Shown here: positions 7,934 through 16,732 of the stretch, piece after piece
How the letters are laid out: each line of letters begins with the position of its first letter
Position numbering within the stretch: the first letter of the stretch is position 1
NCBI GenBank assembly: GCA_020638795.1
Contig: JACKHW010000005.1
Coordinates: forward strand, 310,001-374,000
Source: Planctomycetota bacterium
GTDB lineage: Bacteria > Planctomycetota > UBA1135 > GCA-002748355
Length of the DNA: 64,000 bases
Reading direction: 5' to 3'
Position numbers and translations under genes: made by a program
Notes under the pieces: model-generated
What the model was told of the DNA's origin: nothing
Database searches by the model: none
What the model saw: only the letters and a program-made list of their open reading frames with translations

Positions 7934-8746
7934 GTGACGACTCCACGACTGAGTGCTTGGCGAGAAGCTGCGAGTGAGGACGGCGCGGTGATTCCGTGGC
8001 GGATCGGGGAGGACGAGGGGAGGCCGCTCTTGCTCGTGCCGGGTCTCGGGAACAGTTCACGACTTTTCGGGACCTTGCCTCGGAGCCTTGCGCGTCTCGG
8101 TTGGAAGCCGCTGCTCTTCGATCCGCCCGGGCTCGGGCGCGCGACGGACGCGACGCGGCCTTGGTCCTTCGATGCCGCAATCGACGATCTGCTCCGTGTG
8201 CTCGATGCCGCCGGCATCGCACGCGCGACGTTTCTCGGCACGTCGATGGGAGGCAAGCTGTCGATCGGATTCGCGGCGCGTCATCCAGAACGCATCGAGC
8301 GCGCGATCCTGTACGGAACGGAATGCCTCGGCGGCGTGCGTGCGCGAGCCGTCTACGACATGTTCGAGGTCGCGTTTCGACTCGAGAGCGCCAACGAGAC
8401 GGTCCGTGCATTACGTCCGTTCTTGTTCGGCCGCACGTTTCAAGAAGAGCACGCGAGTATTGTCGCCGACATGATGCGCAGCTATTCGCCGAGCGATTCC
8501 GAGAAGCGCACGAGCCTCGCGCAGGTGGCGGCCATGAAGACCGTCGACTTTGCTTCCCTGCTCGAGCAAGTGCGCGTACCGATGCTGCTGCATGCAGGCC
8601 TGGAGGACACGCTCGTCGATCCTACGGACATCCACGCGACTGCCGAACGCCTACCTCGAGGAGTCGTACGCGACGTACCGCGTGCGGGGCACAGCATGCT
8701 GCTCGAGAATCCGAGCGCGTGCCTCGAGGCTCTGCGCGACGCATGA
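7934..8746 (+). CDS. Alpha/beta-hydrolase
   Basis: The frame is 270 residues from GTG at 7934. The frame is open upstream, but that part is antisense to the DUF455 gene and passes through the palindrome. The fold is clear: PLLLVPGLGNSSRLFG is the oxyanion-hole region, GTSMGGK is the nucleophile elbow with Ser, GLEDTLVDP carries the acid, and RAGHSML the histidine. It resembles the 3-oxoadipate enol-lactonase / esterase branch, but the substrate cannot be told. It is divergent from the DUF455/ATP-grasp pair; a shared function is possible but unproved. Confidence 0.85.
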   Translation: MTTPRLSAWREAASEDGAVIPWRIGEDEGRPLLLVPGLGNSSRLFGTLPRSLARLGWKPLLFDPPGLGRATDATRPWSFDAAIDDLLRVLDAAGIARATFLGTSMGGKLSIGFAARHPERIERAILYGTECLGGVRARAVYDMFEVAFRLESANETVRALRPFLFGRTFQEEHASIVADMMRSYSPSDSEKRTSLAQVAAMKTVDFASLLEQVRVPMLLHAGLEDTLVDPTDIHATAERLPRGVVRDVPRAGHSMLLENPSACLEALRDA

Positions 8747-8923
8747 CGCGACGGCTGCCGACGCCGCGACGTCAGCCGCGTAACGAACGACTCGCGAACG
8801 CGCCTAGCACGCGCAATCAGGTCCTGACGGCGACCGAAAGTGACGCCGATTCACCGAATCGCTACGTTCCGGAGCCGACGCGGACGGCGAATCACGCAGT
8901 CGATCCCGTTCGTCGACACGCTG

Positions 8924-9967
8924 TCAGCCGTCCAACTCGGCGAACAGTGTCTCGAGCGCGCGATCGAGCGCTGCGCCCCGCGCGTTCTTGAAGCGAATCA
9001 CGCCCTTCGCATCGAGCACGTAGACAGTCGGCCAACCGCGCACGCCCCATTGCGTGGCGATCGGACCGCCGATCAGTCCACCATCGAAGAACGACGGCCA
9101 CGTCAGTTCTTTCTCGACGACGGTCTTGCGGAGCTTCGCGAGATCAGGATCGCTGTTGACACCGACGATCGCGAAGGGCTTGTCCGCATGCTTCTGCACG
9201 AGCGACCGCTCGTGGGGGTACATGGCCCGGCATGGGCCTCACCAATCACCCCAGAAGTCGAGCACGACGATCTTGCCGCGGAAGTCCGAGAGCTTGATCG
9301 GTTTGCCGTCGATGCCGATCCCCGTAATCTCCGGCGCCAGCGCATCGACACGCAACATGTCCGAACTGTGCGGAGCGAGATGCGCACTCGCCATCGCGCC
9401 GTAGGTCGTGCTCTTGTATGGAACGGCGGCGAAGTCTGCACGCAGCGCTTCGAAGTGCTTCCGACTCGAGGCCGTCGACTCCTCGCTCTTCTCCCGTGCG
9501 AACGCCTTACCAAGGCACAGGTGCGCCGCCGCACGAACGGGAACAGGACGTTCTTTCTCGAGGAAGCGCTCACACAGCGCGATCTTCGCATCGCGCGAGT
9601 AGACGTAGTCCTTGTCGAGCAACTCACCGAGCCTGGGCGAATCGGGATAGGCCTCGAGGATCCGGGCCGTGACCGCGTCCGCCTCGTCGTGCATCGTGCC
9701 CTTCTCGCGCGACCACCACGTGCCGCTGAGGAGCCACAGCTCCGCGTCGAAACCCGCGTCGGTCCCACGGTGTTCTTTCGCGAACGCCTCGAACCGCGGC
9801 CGGAACGCCTCGAACTTGACCGGATAGTTGGCCTTGTCCGCATCGTGCTCCGCGATCAAGGCCTCGATCACCTTCTTCGCGTCCGGCGCGACCGCCCCCT
9901 CTTGGCAAAACGCCGAGGGAAGTGCCCCGCCCAGACAAAGGCAGGCCCACAGTCCTACTTGCTTCAT
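8924..9967 (-). CDS. Probable selenocysteine-containing TlpA/thioredoxin-fold protein
   Basis: Two open frames on the minus strand (9967 to 9242, and 9238 to 8924) are in the same frame and separated only by a TGA at 9239-9241. Read through, this gives 347 residues with residue 243 in the sequence LDFWGDW-x-GPCRAM. In TlpA-type proteins that position is the first Cys of the W-C-G-P-C redox motif, so TGA very likely encodes selenocysteine (U-G-P-C). The downstream half is a normal thioredoxin fold: AIVGVNSD, WPSFFDGG, WGVRGWPTVYVLD with the cis-Pro. The N-terminus (MKQVGLWACLCLGGALPSAF) is a signal peptide, and AAGGAG lies 8 bases before ATG at 9967. The middle is helical. Likely a periplasmic disulfide reductase. 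The alternative is a recent nonsense mutation or a base error. Confidence 0.82.
9197..9214 (-). promoter_or_regulatory. Bacterial SECIS-like hairpin for UGA decoding
   Basis: On the minus strand, CACGAGC pairs with GCTCGTG around the loop GGTC. The stem starts 24 bases after the TGA and the loop lies 31 bases after it. Bacterial SECIS elements lie just downstream of the UGA inside the coding sequence and carry a short apical loop with GGU. Both the distance and the loop fit. This supports selenocysteine insertion rather than a broken gene. Confidence 0.65.
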
Positions 9968-10026
9968 GGCTGGTACTCCTTGCTGATGACTCGTTACCCG
10001 TCGCGGCGAGCATAGCCGGTACACGA

Positions 10027-10062
10027 CGAGGCAGACCGACCCATCGGGGCCGATCTGCCTCG
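10027..10062 (-). terminator. Hairpin terminator after the 10100-11023 gene
   Basis: CGAGGCAGACCG pairs with CGATCTGCCTCG (12 positions, one mismatch) around a 12-base loop. It lies 38 bases past the stop of the minus-strand gene ending at 10100. No T-run follows. It also marks the boundary before the selenoprotein gene. Confidence 0.5.
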
Positions 10063-10099
10063 CAAGCAGTCTTCGCCAGGAAATCAGCGAGTTCTGCGG

Positions 10100-11023
10100 T
10101 CAGCCGCCGATCTTGCCTTCGCCGCCGTTCGAGAACAGGATCCCGAGGGCGTTGCTGCCGGACTTGATCATGAAGTACTGGTTGTAGAACATGCCGCCGA
10201 TCAGCGAGGTCTGGTTGGGCACCGACAGCGAGACGCTCGCGTTGCCGCTACCGTCGACGACCTTCGGGAAGAGCAGGTCGAGCGACGTGAAGAGCCAGCA
10301 AGCCGGCGCAACCGCGTTGAGGTCGACGCCGACCTTGGTCAGGCCGAGCACGCCGACGGCGATCGAACCCGTGCTGCCCTGGCTCAGGTCGAACGAGAAC
10401 GACTTGTTGATCTCGGGGACACCCGTGTTGCCGAGCTCGAGAGCGGCCGAGCCACCGCAGAGGATTTCGAAGTGCGGCTTGTTGACGATACCGGTCGGGG
10501 ACCACGAGGTAGACGTCGGACGGCGCCAGTAGGCTCCGGTCTTGGTGACCGTGCCGTCCGAAACCTGTGCCGGGTAGAGCACGGCCGTCGACTGACCCGG
10601 CTCGTAGGGCTCGAAGCTCGCGAAGTAGTTCCCGGCCTGGAGAATGAGCGGCTTGGCGAAGTGAACCTGATACATGGCCTGGTTCGGGCCGACGGTCATC
10701 AGGCCTTCGATCAGCGGGTTCGCGTCCGGCGCGCCCGTCGTGAGAGCCGCGAAGATACGCGCGATGACGGTGTATGTGCCGCCCGTCGACTTCGTTTCGA
10801 AGCTCGCTCCGGTGACCGGCGTCACGGTCGCCGCCGTGAACGGCATCGCGTATTCGTTGGGCAACGTCGACGAGTAGAGCGTGGTGCCCATCGGGTCGTG
10901 TCCGTTGCACATGGTGCCGCTCTGGCCGCAGCCGGAGCCGAAGGCCGTGTAGGTTCCCGGCGTCTGCGCGAGCAGCGACGCGGGCAGGGCAAGAATGGAG
11001 AATGCAAGTGCAAGATTCTTCAT
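10100..11023 (-). CDS. Secreted protein with lineage-type C-terminal module
   Basis: The frame is 307 residues from ATG at 11023. A signal peptide (MKNLALAFSILALPASLLAQ) is followed by TPGTYTAFGSGCGQSG, a short Cys/Gly motif often seen at the start of secreted proteins of this kind. The first 190 residues look like a beta-sandwich (FETKSTGGTYTVIARIF, ILQAGNYFASFEPYEPG). From residue about 195 (ELGNTGVPEINKSFSFDL) to the end there is a beta-rich module that recurs at the end of the proteins at 16733 and 49328. No enzymatic motif is present. Probably cell-surface or released. Confidence 0.78.
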   Translation of the reverse strand: MKNLALAFSILALPASLLAQTPGTYTAFGSGCGQSGTMCNGHDPMGTTLYSSTLPNEYAMPFTAATVTPVTGASFETKSTGGTYTVIARIFAALTTGAPDANPLIEGLMTVGPNQAMYQVHFAKPLILQAGNYFASFEPYEPGQSTAVLYPAQVSDGTVTKTGAYWRRPTSTSWSPTGIVNKPHFEILCGGSAALELGNTGVPEINKSFSFDLSQGSTGSIAVGVLGLTKVGVDLNAVAPACWLFTSLDLLFPKVVDGSGNASVSLSVPNQTSLIGGMFYNQYFMIKSGSNALGILFSNGGEGKIGG

Positions 11024-11246
11024 GGTGGGATCTGCGCTGATTGGAGAGAGTGATGCGCGGCGGCCGACCCGTCTTGAACAGGTCCCCTGTCACCAGCCGC
11101 ACTGAGAATCTTCAGATTAGCGAGTCCGGGTCGCGGCGTCCATCGACCTGGATTCTTGCTCTCCCTGCGCCATCACGCGCGTTTTTCGGAGCGCCCACAG
11201 CATCGATACTTGGCGCCAATGCTCGAGGTCCCGAACGGAGGGGAAC

Positions 11247-12971
11247 ATGACGAAGAACGCTCACGCAAGCCCGGACCTGACCCGCTTCGTCGAGATCGCG
11301 TCTCGCTTCGGGACCGAGGCCGCCGCGGACAAGAAACGCTGCCTCGAAAACCTACGAACGGAACGCCTGGGATCCTTGGATGAACTCGTCAGGCTCCACG
11401 AGACCCTTCTGTTCGTGCGTGCCTACCCCGACGATGCCGAGGTTCTCCAACTCGCCGATCGTTGCTTGGCCGAGTTCTCGAAGCGGCGAGATCTGAACGC
11501 GTATCGCAAGGACCTCGAGAACTCGGGGATCGCCGGCACCGAGATTCGCTTCCCATGCTGGTGGACCATGGCGCACTGGCTCGCCAACACATGGCCCGAA
11601 CACGTCACGTTGGACTGGGACGAGTTCGAGAACGCGCCGTACCTCGACAAGATCTGGAGCCTGCTGCTCCCCCACACCGAGAGCCCGTATCTCGACGAAT
11701 ACGACCGCAGTCCACGCGAGTGGATCGAGGACATTGCCGGGTTCGCGGAGACCGATGCGGCGTTCTTGATTCGACGTTTCGCGGCGATGGACGTCGGTTC
11801 GCTACCGCGAGAGACGCTCTACGACAACTTCGACGTGCCGCTTCGGATCCCCTCGATCGAGCCAGAACGAGACTCCGGCCTTCGACGCACGCCATCGCGC
11901 ACGCTCGATCGGTGGCCATGGCCGAACGTGCATTTCCAGGCCGAAGAGCTCGATCGCTCGCGGCCGGATCTCGCCAAAGCGGCAAAGGTCGCACCGGTCA
12001 GCATGACACGCCTGAGCACCGAGGACGGACAACGCCTCATCGAACTCGCGCGCTCGGCCATGCTGACACGCACGCGTGACCTCGACGGTTTCGCCAACGC
12101 GAATCCCGACGATGCACACATCGTCGACTGTGGCGACGGTCTCGCATTCGGCATGCTCGGCCTGCTACCCGAACGGCGCCTGATGTTCGATTCGAGCTAC
12201 GCGCTGCTGACGCTCAAGAACGGCATTCCAGCAGGCTACGTCTTGATCAGTGCCCTCTTCGGTTCGGCGGCGATCGCGTACAACGTGTTCGAGGCGTTTC
12301 GTGGCGGTGAAGCGGCGCGAATCCTCGGGCACGTCTTCAGCGTCGCTCGTCACGTCTTCGGCGTCGATTCGTTCTCGATCGATCCATATCAGCTCGGACA
12401 AGGCAACGACGAAGGTCTGCGTTCTGGCGCTTGGTGGTTCTACTACAAGCTCGGCTTTCGGCCGCGCGACCCTGACGTGCACAGAGTGCTGCGCGCCGAA
12501 CTCGCGCACATGAAGAAGAACCCTCGCCACCGCTCGTCCGAATCCACGATGCGCAAACTCGTCGTCGATACGATGCACTTCCACCTGGGAAAGCCACGGG
12601 ACGACGTGCTCGGTATCGTTTCCCTCGGCAACGTCGGCCGCGTGATCACCCATGCGATGGGGTTCCAATTCGGATCTCAACGCGAGCGGGGTCTCGATGT
12701 GTGTGACAGGGAGGCCGTCGAACTCTGCGGTCGTCGCACGATTCAAGCGAAGCGTGGCTGGACCGATGCGGAGAAGCTCTGGTGGCGGCGTTGGAGCCCG
12801 TTGATCGTGATCTTGCCCAAGCTGCGCTCGTGGCCCGACGAGGACAAGAAGCGTCTCGTCGCGGTCGTACGCGCGAAGGGCAGCTGGCACGAAGCCGACT
12901 TCGTCAAGCTCTTCGATGACTTCCCGCGACTGCGGAAGGCATTCCTCGATTTCGCAGCCCGCGAGGAGTGA
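11247..12971 (+). CDS. Large protein of unknown function with a GNAT-like region
   Basis: The frame is 574 residues from ATG at 11247, with GGAGGGGAAC just upstream as ribosome binding site. No signal peptide or membrane helix is seen, so it is cytoplasmic. The middle (residues about 330-415: GIPAGYVLISALFGSAAIAY, then YQLGQGNDEGLRSGAWWFYY and KLGFRPRD) resembles a GNAT acetyltransferase core; the Q-x-G-x-G-N-x-E-G-L part sits where the acetyl-CoA pyrophosphate loop would be. The first 250 and last 150 residues match nothing I know. The function is unknown; the acetyltransferase reading is inference. It converges on the HEAT-repeat gene, 26 bases away. Confidence 0.72.
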   Translation: MTKNAHASPDLTRFVEIASRFGTEAAADKKRCLENLRTERLGSLDELVRLHETLLFVRAYPDDAEVLQLADRCLAEFSKRRDLNAYRKDLENSGIAGTEIRFPCWWTMAHWLANTWPEHVTLDWDEFENAPYLDKIWSLLLPHTESPYLDEYDRSPREWIEDIAGFAETDAAFLIRRFAAMDVGSLPRETLYDNFDVPLRIPSIEPERDSGLRRTPSRTLDRWPWPNVHFQAEELDRSRPDLAKAAKVAPVSMTRLSTEDGQRLIELARSAMLTRTRDLDGFANANPDDAHIVDCGDGLAFGMLGLLPERRLMFDSSYALLTLKNGIPAGYVLISALFGSAAIAYNVFEAFRGGEAARILGHVFSVARHVFGVDSFSIDPYQLGQGNDEGLRSGAWWFYYKLGFRPRDPDVHRVLRAELAHMKKNPRHRSSESTMRKLVVDTMHFHLGKPRDDVLGIVSLGNVGRVITHAMGFQFGSQRERGLDVCDREAVELCGRRTIQAKRGWTDAEKLWWRRWSPLIVILPKLRSWPDEDKKRLVAVVRAKGSWHEADFVKLFDDFPRLRKAFLDFAAREE

Positions 12972-12997
12972 ACGCCTTCCGCGCAGTGTCCGCGAAG

Positions 12998-15067
12998 TCA
13001 GAGAATATCGAGCACTCCGACTTCACCGGTGAGCGTGCCGACGCTCGCGCGATAGTGGACGCCGGCGGCGAGCGGTGCATTCCATGGCGCGACGTCTTCG
13101 TCGCCGATCATGCCGAGGGCAACGGCAGCGAACGCGCGTGGTAGCACCATCGCCTTCTCGTCCTCGACGATCTGCAACAGACCATCGATGGCGTGCTTGT
13201 CGCCCACGAGCCCGAGCGCCTTCGTGAGTCCATGACGTGCGGTGATCGACGTGTCGTCCTTTCGCAACCTCTCGATGAGCCAAGACGAAATGGACTTGTC
13301 TCCGAGGAGCGCGAGCGACGTCGCGGACTGGACGAGAGCGTCTTCTCGCGTGCCGGACACGGCGAAGAGCGACCTCACGGCGGCGACCTTGTTGCGCGAA
13401 CGCATGAGGCCGAGAGCGAGTGCGTGATACCCCGCATCGCGTGACTGCGCGCGGATCTCGAGCATGCGGTCGCTGAGCTTCTCTTCGAACTCCGTGGCAC
13501 GCAACATCCCGAGCGCGATCGCGATGCCCGACGAGAACTCGGGCGCCCGAACCTCATCGTAGGTCATTGCGAGATCCTGGCGGATCGAAACGCGCACGGC
13601 TTCGGGAGCATCCGTCGCGGCCAGGGCGACCGCGAGTGCGATCCATGGCTTGGAGTTCTTGCGGGACTTCGGAGAACGGAGCGCCTTGCGCAAGAACACG
13701 ATGTTGTCCGCGCCACCGATCTCGCCGAGCGCGAGCATCGCGAAACTACGCGTCTGCGGTTCGGTCGCATCGAGCGCCTGATGCGTCAGAACCGCGAGGC
13801 TCGCCTCGTCTTCGCGATTACAAACGTTGCCGAGTGCGAGGCATGCAGCTTGACGCAAGAGGTTCGGCGCGTCCTTGTCTCGGAGGATCTCAGCCGCGTG
13901 GCGTGCGACGCGCGTCGAAGGGTCTGCTCGACCGGCGAGTGCGCTCGCGGCGCAGAGAGCCTGCGAGGCAAGGATCGGTTCGAGGCGATCACGCTGCAAT
14001 CGGTTCAAGACCCAGTACAGCGCGTCGTCTCGCAAACTCCTGCCGTCGGTCGTGCGCGCATCGGGTGAAAGAACACGAAGGGCGCTCAGCGCCGCGATGC
14101 GGACGTCTTGGTTCGCGCTGCGTTCGCGTTCGAAGATCTCGCGCACGGCGAAGAACACGCGACGCTTCACACGCGACTCTCCCCGCTCGGCAGCGAGACC
14201 AGTCGCATACAGGGCGAAGGCGCGCAGCCGATACGAGACTCCGCCAATGGCGCCTGTCAGTGCGCGGCCGCCGTCATCGTCCCTCGCGATCGCGAACAGA
14301 TCGTCCAAGAACTCACTACGTCCATCGATCCCATACGCGAGCGTGGCGATCTCACGTCGCTCGGCATCGCCGTGTTTCAAGACATGGCGAATCGCATCGC
14401 GCATTCCATCGACACCACCGATGCGGGCGAGCGACAGCAACGAGGACGCGACGAGCGAACGACCCGTATTCGTGTCGTGGACCAGGCGGCGAAGCACCGG
14501 GACGATGCGCTCGTGGACTTCGCGTGGGGTCGGCCCTGTCGAACGCACCGGCGCTCGTGTGCCACGACCGATCGCGATGTCGTCTTCACCCGTGCTGGCC
14601 GCGACTTCCTCCAAACTCCGACGCAGCTCGAGGAAGCGATCCTTGTTGAACTCCCACCACACGTGCCACGCATCGAAGTCGGCCGCGAGTGGCACGCCTC
14701 GCCCACCTCCCGTCGACGGACCGCGCGTCGGTGCCGTCGGACCGGGACCCGTGCCCGGCGTCGTCGGACCGGGGCCCGTCGACGGACCAGTCGGAGCCGG
14801 GTCATCCGGAGTGGTCGGTCCGGTCGGATCACTCGTCGGTGGACCAGCGTCCCGTGTAGGCGGTGAACCGCGACGCACGGTGTCGCCGGGCCCGCCGTTG
14901 GAACCGCCGCCGCTTCGTGGTGGCCCGGTGTTTCCTCCGCCGCGTGGCGGCCCACCCGGACACTGCCACTGCAGCGAGGCGGCACTCACACAAGCCGCGA
15001 ACAGAAAAGACACGCTCGCAACGCGTGCGATCGAGAACATGGGACGGGTGTCGGGACGGTTCCTCAT
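12998..15067 (-). CDS. Exported HEAT-repeat protein with Pro/Gly-rich linker
   Basis: The frame is 689 residues from ATG at 15067; a second ATG nine residues later is possible. The N-terminus has a hydrophobic signal (FSIARVASVSFLFAACVSAA). Residues about 45-125 are a low-complexity linker of Gly, Pro, Thr and Ser (for example PTGPSTGPGPTTPGTGPGP). The rest is made of short helical pairs of HEAT type, such as SLLSLARIGGVDGMRDAIRH, RSFAMLALGEIGGADNIVFL and FAAVALGMIGDEDVAPW. Such solenoids bind other proteins; no catalytic site is seen. The linker suggests a repeat domain held away from the envelope. Confidence 0.82.
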   Translation of the reverse strand: MRNRPDTRPMFSIARVASVSFLFAACVSAASLQWQCPGGPPRGGGNTGPPRSGGGSNGGPGDTVRRGSPPTRDAGPPTSDPTGPTTPDDPAPTGPSTGPGPTTPGTGPGPTAPTRGPSTGGGRGVPLAADFDAWHVWWEFNKDRFLELRRSLEEVAASTGEDDIAIGRGTRAPVRSTGPTPREVHERIVPVLRRLVHDTNTGRSLVASSLLSLARIGGVDGMRDAIRHVLKHGDAERREIATLAYGIDGRSEFLDDLFAIARDDDGGRALTGAIGGVSYRLRAFALYATGLAAERGESRVKRRVFFAVREIFERERSANQDVRIAALSALRVLSPDARTTDGRSLRDDALYWVLNRLQRDRLEPILASQALCAASALAGRADPSTRVARHAAEILRDKDAPNLLRQAACLALGNVCNREDEASLAVLTHQALDATEPQTRSFAMLALGEIGGADNIVFLRKALRSPKSRKNSKPWIALAVALAATDAPEAVRVSIRQDLAMTYDEVRAPEFSSGIAIALGMLRATEFEEKLSDRMLEIRAQSRDAGYHALALGLMRSRNKVAAVRSLFAVSGTREDALVQSATSLALLGDKSISSWLIERLRKDDTSITARHGLTKALGLVGDKHAIDGLLQIVEDEKAMVLPRAFAAVALGMIGDEDVAPWNAPLAAGVHYRASVGTLTGEVGVLDIL

Positions 15068-15155
15068 CAACCACTCCGCGGTTGTCGTCAGCGGGACCGA
15101 CAGGGCAAGAGCCCACTGTAGCCGACGATCTGCAGGAGCGGGCACCCGTCAAATC

Positions 15156-16574
15156 TTACGCGTGGATCATCTCGGCCGCAGTCGTCGCCAGCCCGTGGTT
15201 GATGCCGTCGAGCGCCGCGACGCGCAACGCTTCGGCAAAGGTCGGGTAATTGAAGACCGCCGAAACGAAGTAGTCGACCTTCGCACCGAAGTGCATCGCC
15301 GCCTGAGCCACATGGATGAGTTCGGTCGCACCGGTTCCGAGCGCGTGCACGCCGAGCACTTCCCCGGTGTCGGTGTGGAAGAGCATCTTGACGAACCCCT
15401 CCTCTTCGCCTGCGATCGTCGCTCGCGCGAGTTCACGGTAGTGGGCGCGCCCGACGGAGTAGCGCACACCGCGCGCGATGAGCTGCTCTTCGGTCGGGCC
15501 GATCCACGAGATCTCGGGAATCGTGTAGATGCCGAGCGGGTAGTTCTCGGGAAACGGTGTCGAGCGTTCGGCGAACGCCGCGAGTACGGCCAGACGACCT
15601 TGCTCCATCGCCGTCGAAGCCAGTGGCCCACCGATGACATCGCCACACGCGTAGAGATTGGGCCACGCGGTCTGGAAGAGCGGATTGACCGGAAGGAGCC
15701 CACGCGAGTCGAGCTCGAGACCGATGCGATCCAGGTCAAGGCCCTCGACGTTGGCCGTTCGCCCGAGTGCGATCAGTGCGCACTCGGCCTCGAGGATCTC
15801 GTCACCATCGAGAACGACGCGAGCGCGATCCCCTGCGCGCTCGATGCGTTCGATCCGAGTACCGAACCGCAGCGTCACGCCGAGCTCGGATGCGGCGCGC
15901 TTGAAGACATCGCCGAGTTCGAGGTCGAGCATGCGAAGCGGTCGCTCCACCTTGTCGATCAAGGTGACGTCGACGCCGAGCGTCGCGAGCATCGTGGCGT
16001 ACTCGCTACCGATGACTCCACCCCCGAGGACCAACATCGATTTCGGCAGGCGGTCCAAGCGCAGGAGGCGATCCGAATCGAGGATGCAATCGTCGTCGAA
16101 CGGAACGTTCTCGACGTGTCTCGGCCTCGAACCCGTCGCGATGATGATTCGATCCGCACGCACACGATGCACGACTTCGCCGCTCGCATCCGTCACATCG
16201 AGTTCGCCCACGTTGCGAAAGCGAGCACGACCGCGCAGCACTTCGATCGAGTTGCGCGCGAACTGGCGTTCGATGACGGACGTCAGCTTGTCGAGCACGC
16301 AATCGAGTCGATCGGTCAGGTCATGGATCGAGAGTTCGTCGAATCCCTTGACGCGGACTTCGCCGTACGTGCGATCGCGAAAGCCCGTCAACGCGAGGAT
16401 GGACTCGCGCAACGTCTTCGAAGGAATCGTGCCGTGATGCAGGCACGCACCGCCGAGGCGTTCACTTGCATCGATGATGACGACGTCCTTGCCGAGCTTG
16501 GCACCTTGGATCGCTGCTTTCTGCCCTGCCGGGCCAGCACCGATGACTGCGAGCTGGACTCTCCACTTCTGCAT
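15156..16574 (-). CDS. sthA: Soluble pyridine nucleotide transhydrogenase
   Basis: The frame is 472 residues, close to the 466 of the E. coli enzyme, from ATG at 16574 with GGAG 6 bases upstream. It is a flavoprotein of the disulfide-reductase family: an FAD-binding GAGPAGQKAA near residue 12, GGACLHHGTIPSKTLRE, a second nucleotide site VLGGGVIGSEYATMLATLG, and YACGDVIGGP. The site GGACLHHGTIPSK keeps only one of the two redox cysteines of lipoamide dehydrogenase, which is the mark of SthA. The enzyme passes hydride between NADPH and NAD+ and balances the two pools in the cytoplasm. Confidence 0.92.
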   Translation of the reverse strand: MQKWRVQLAVIGAGPAGQKAAIQGAKLGKDVVIIDASERLGGACLHHGTIPSKTLRESILALTGFRDRTYGEVRVKGFDELSIHDLTDRLDCVLDKLTSVIERQFARNSIEVLRGRARFRNVGELDVTDASGEVVHRVRADRIIIATGSRPRHVENVPFDDDCILDSDRLLRLDRLPKSMLVLGGGVIGSEYATMLATLGVDVTLIDKVERPLRMLDLELGDVFKRAASELGVTLRFGTRIERIERAGDRARVVLDGDEILEAECALIALGRTANVEGLDLDRIGLELDSRGLLPVNPLFQTAWPNLYACGDVIGGPLASTAMEQGRLAVLAAFAERSTPFPENYPLGIYTIPEISWIGPTEEQLIARGVRYSVGRAHYRELARATIAGEEEGFVKMLFHTDTGEVLGVHALGTGATELIHVAQAAMHFGAKVDYFVSAVFNYPTFAEALRVAALDGINHGLATTAAEMIHA

Positions 16575-16650
16575 AGCAACTCCGCAACGCCTCCGTTTCG
16601 GGTCCTTCGACAAGGAGTGTTCGCGGTCCTGAGAGAAACCGAATACGAAC

Positions 16651-16686
16651 GAGCGGCGCCCCAGACCGGAGTCCAGAGCGCCGCTC
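16651..16686 (-). terminator. Hairpin terminator after the Cys-Pro repeat gene
   Basis: GAGCGGCGC at 16651-16659 pairs perfectly with GCGCCGCTC at 16678-16686 around an 18-base loop. It lies 46 bases past the stop at 16733 on the minus strand and before the sthA start. No T-run is present. Confidence 0.45.
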
Positions 16687-16732
16687 GCGAGCGGTCGGCG
16701 CGCGAGGCGCCGCCGCTACGGGATCGTTCCGA

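Noticed and set aside
8924..9223. A separate 99-residue thioredoxin-like gene starting at an internal ATG.
   Set aside because: It lacks the first strand and helix of the fold, has no ribosome binding site and is in the same frame as the upstream part, so it is the C-terminal half of one selenoprotein.
8924..9967. A plain pseudogene caused by a nonsense mutation.
   Set aside because: Possible, but the stop is TGA rather than TAA or TAG, sits exactly at the redox Cys, has a SECIS-like hairpin and no other damage is seen.
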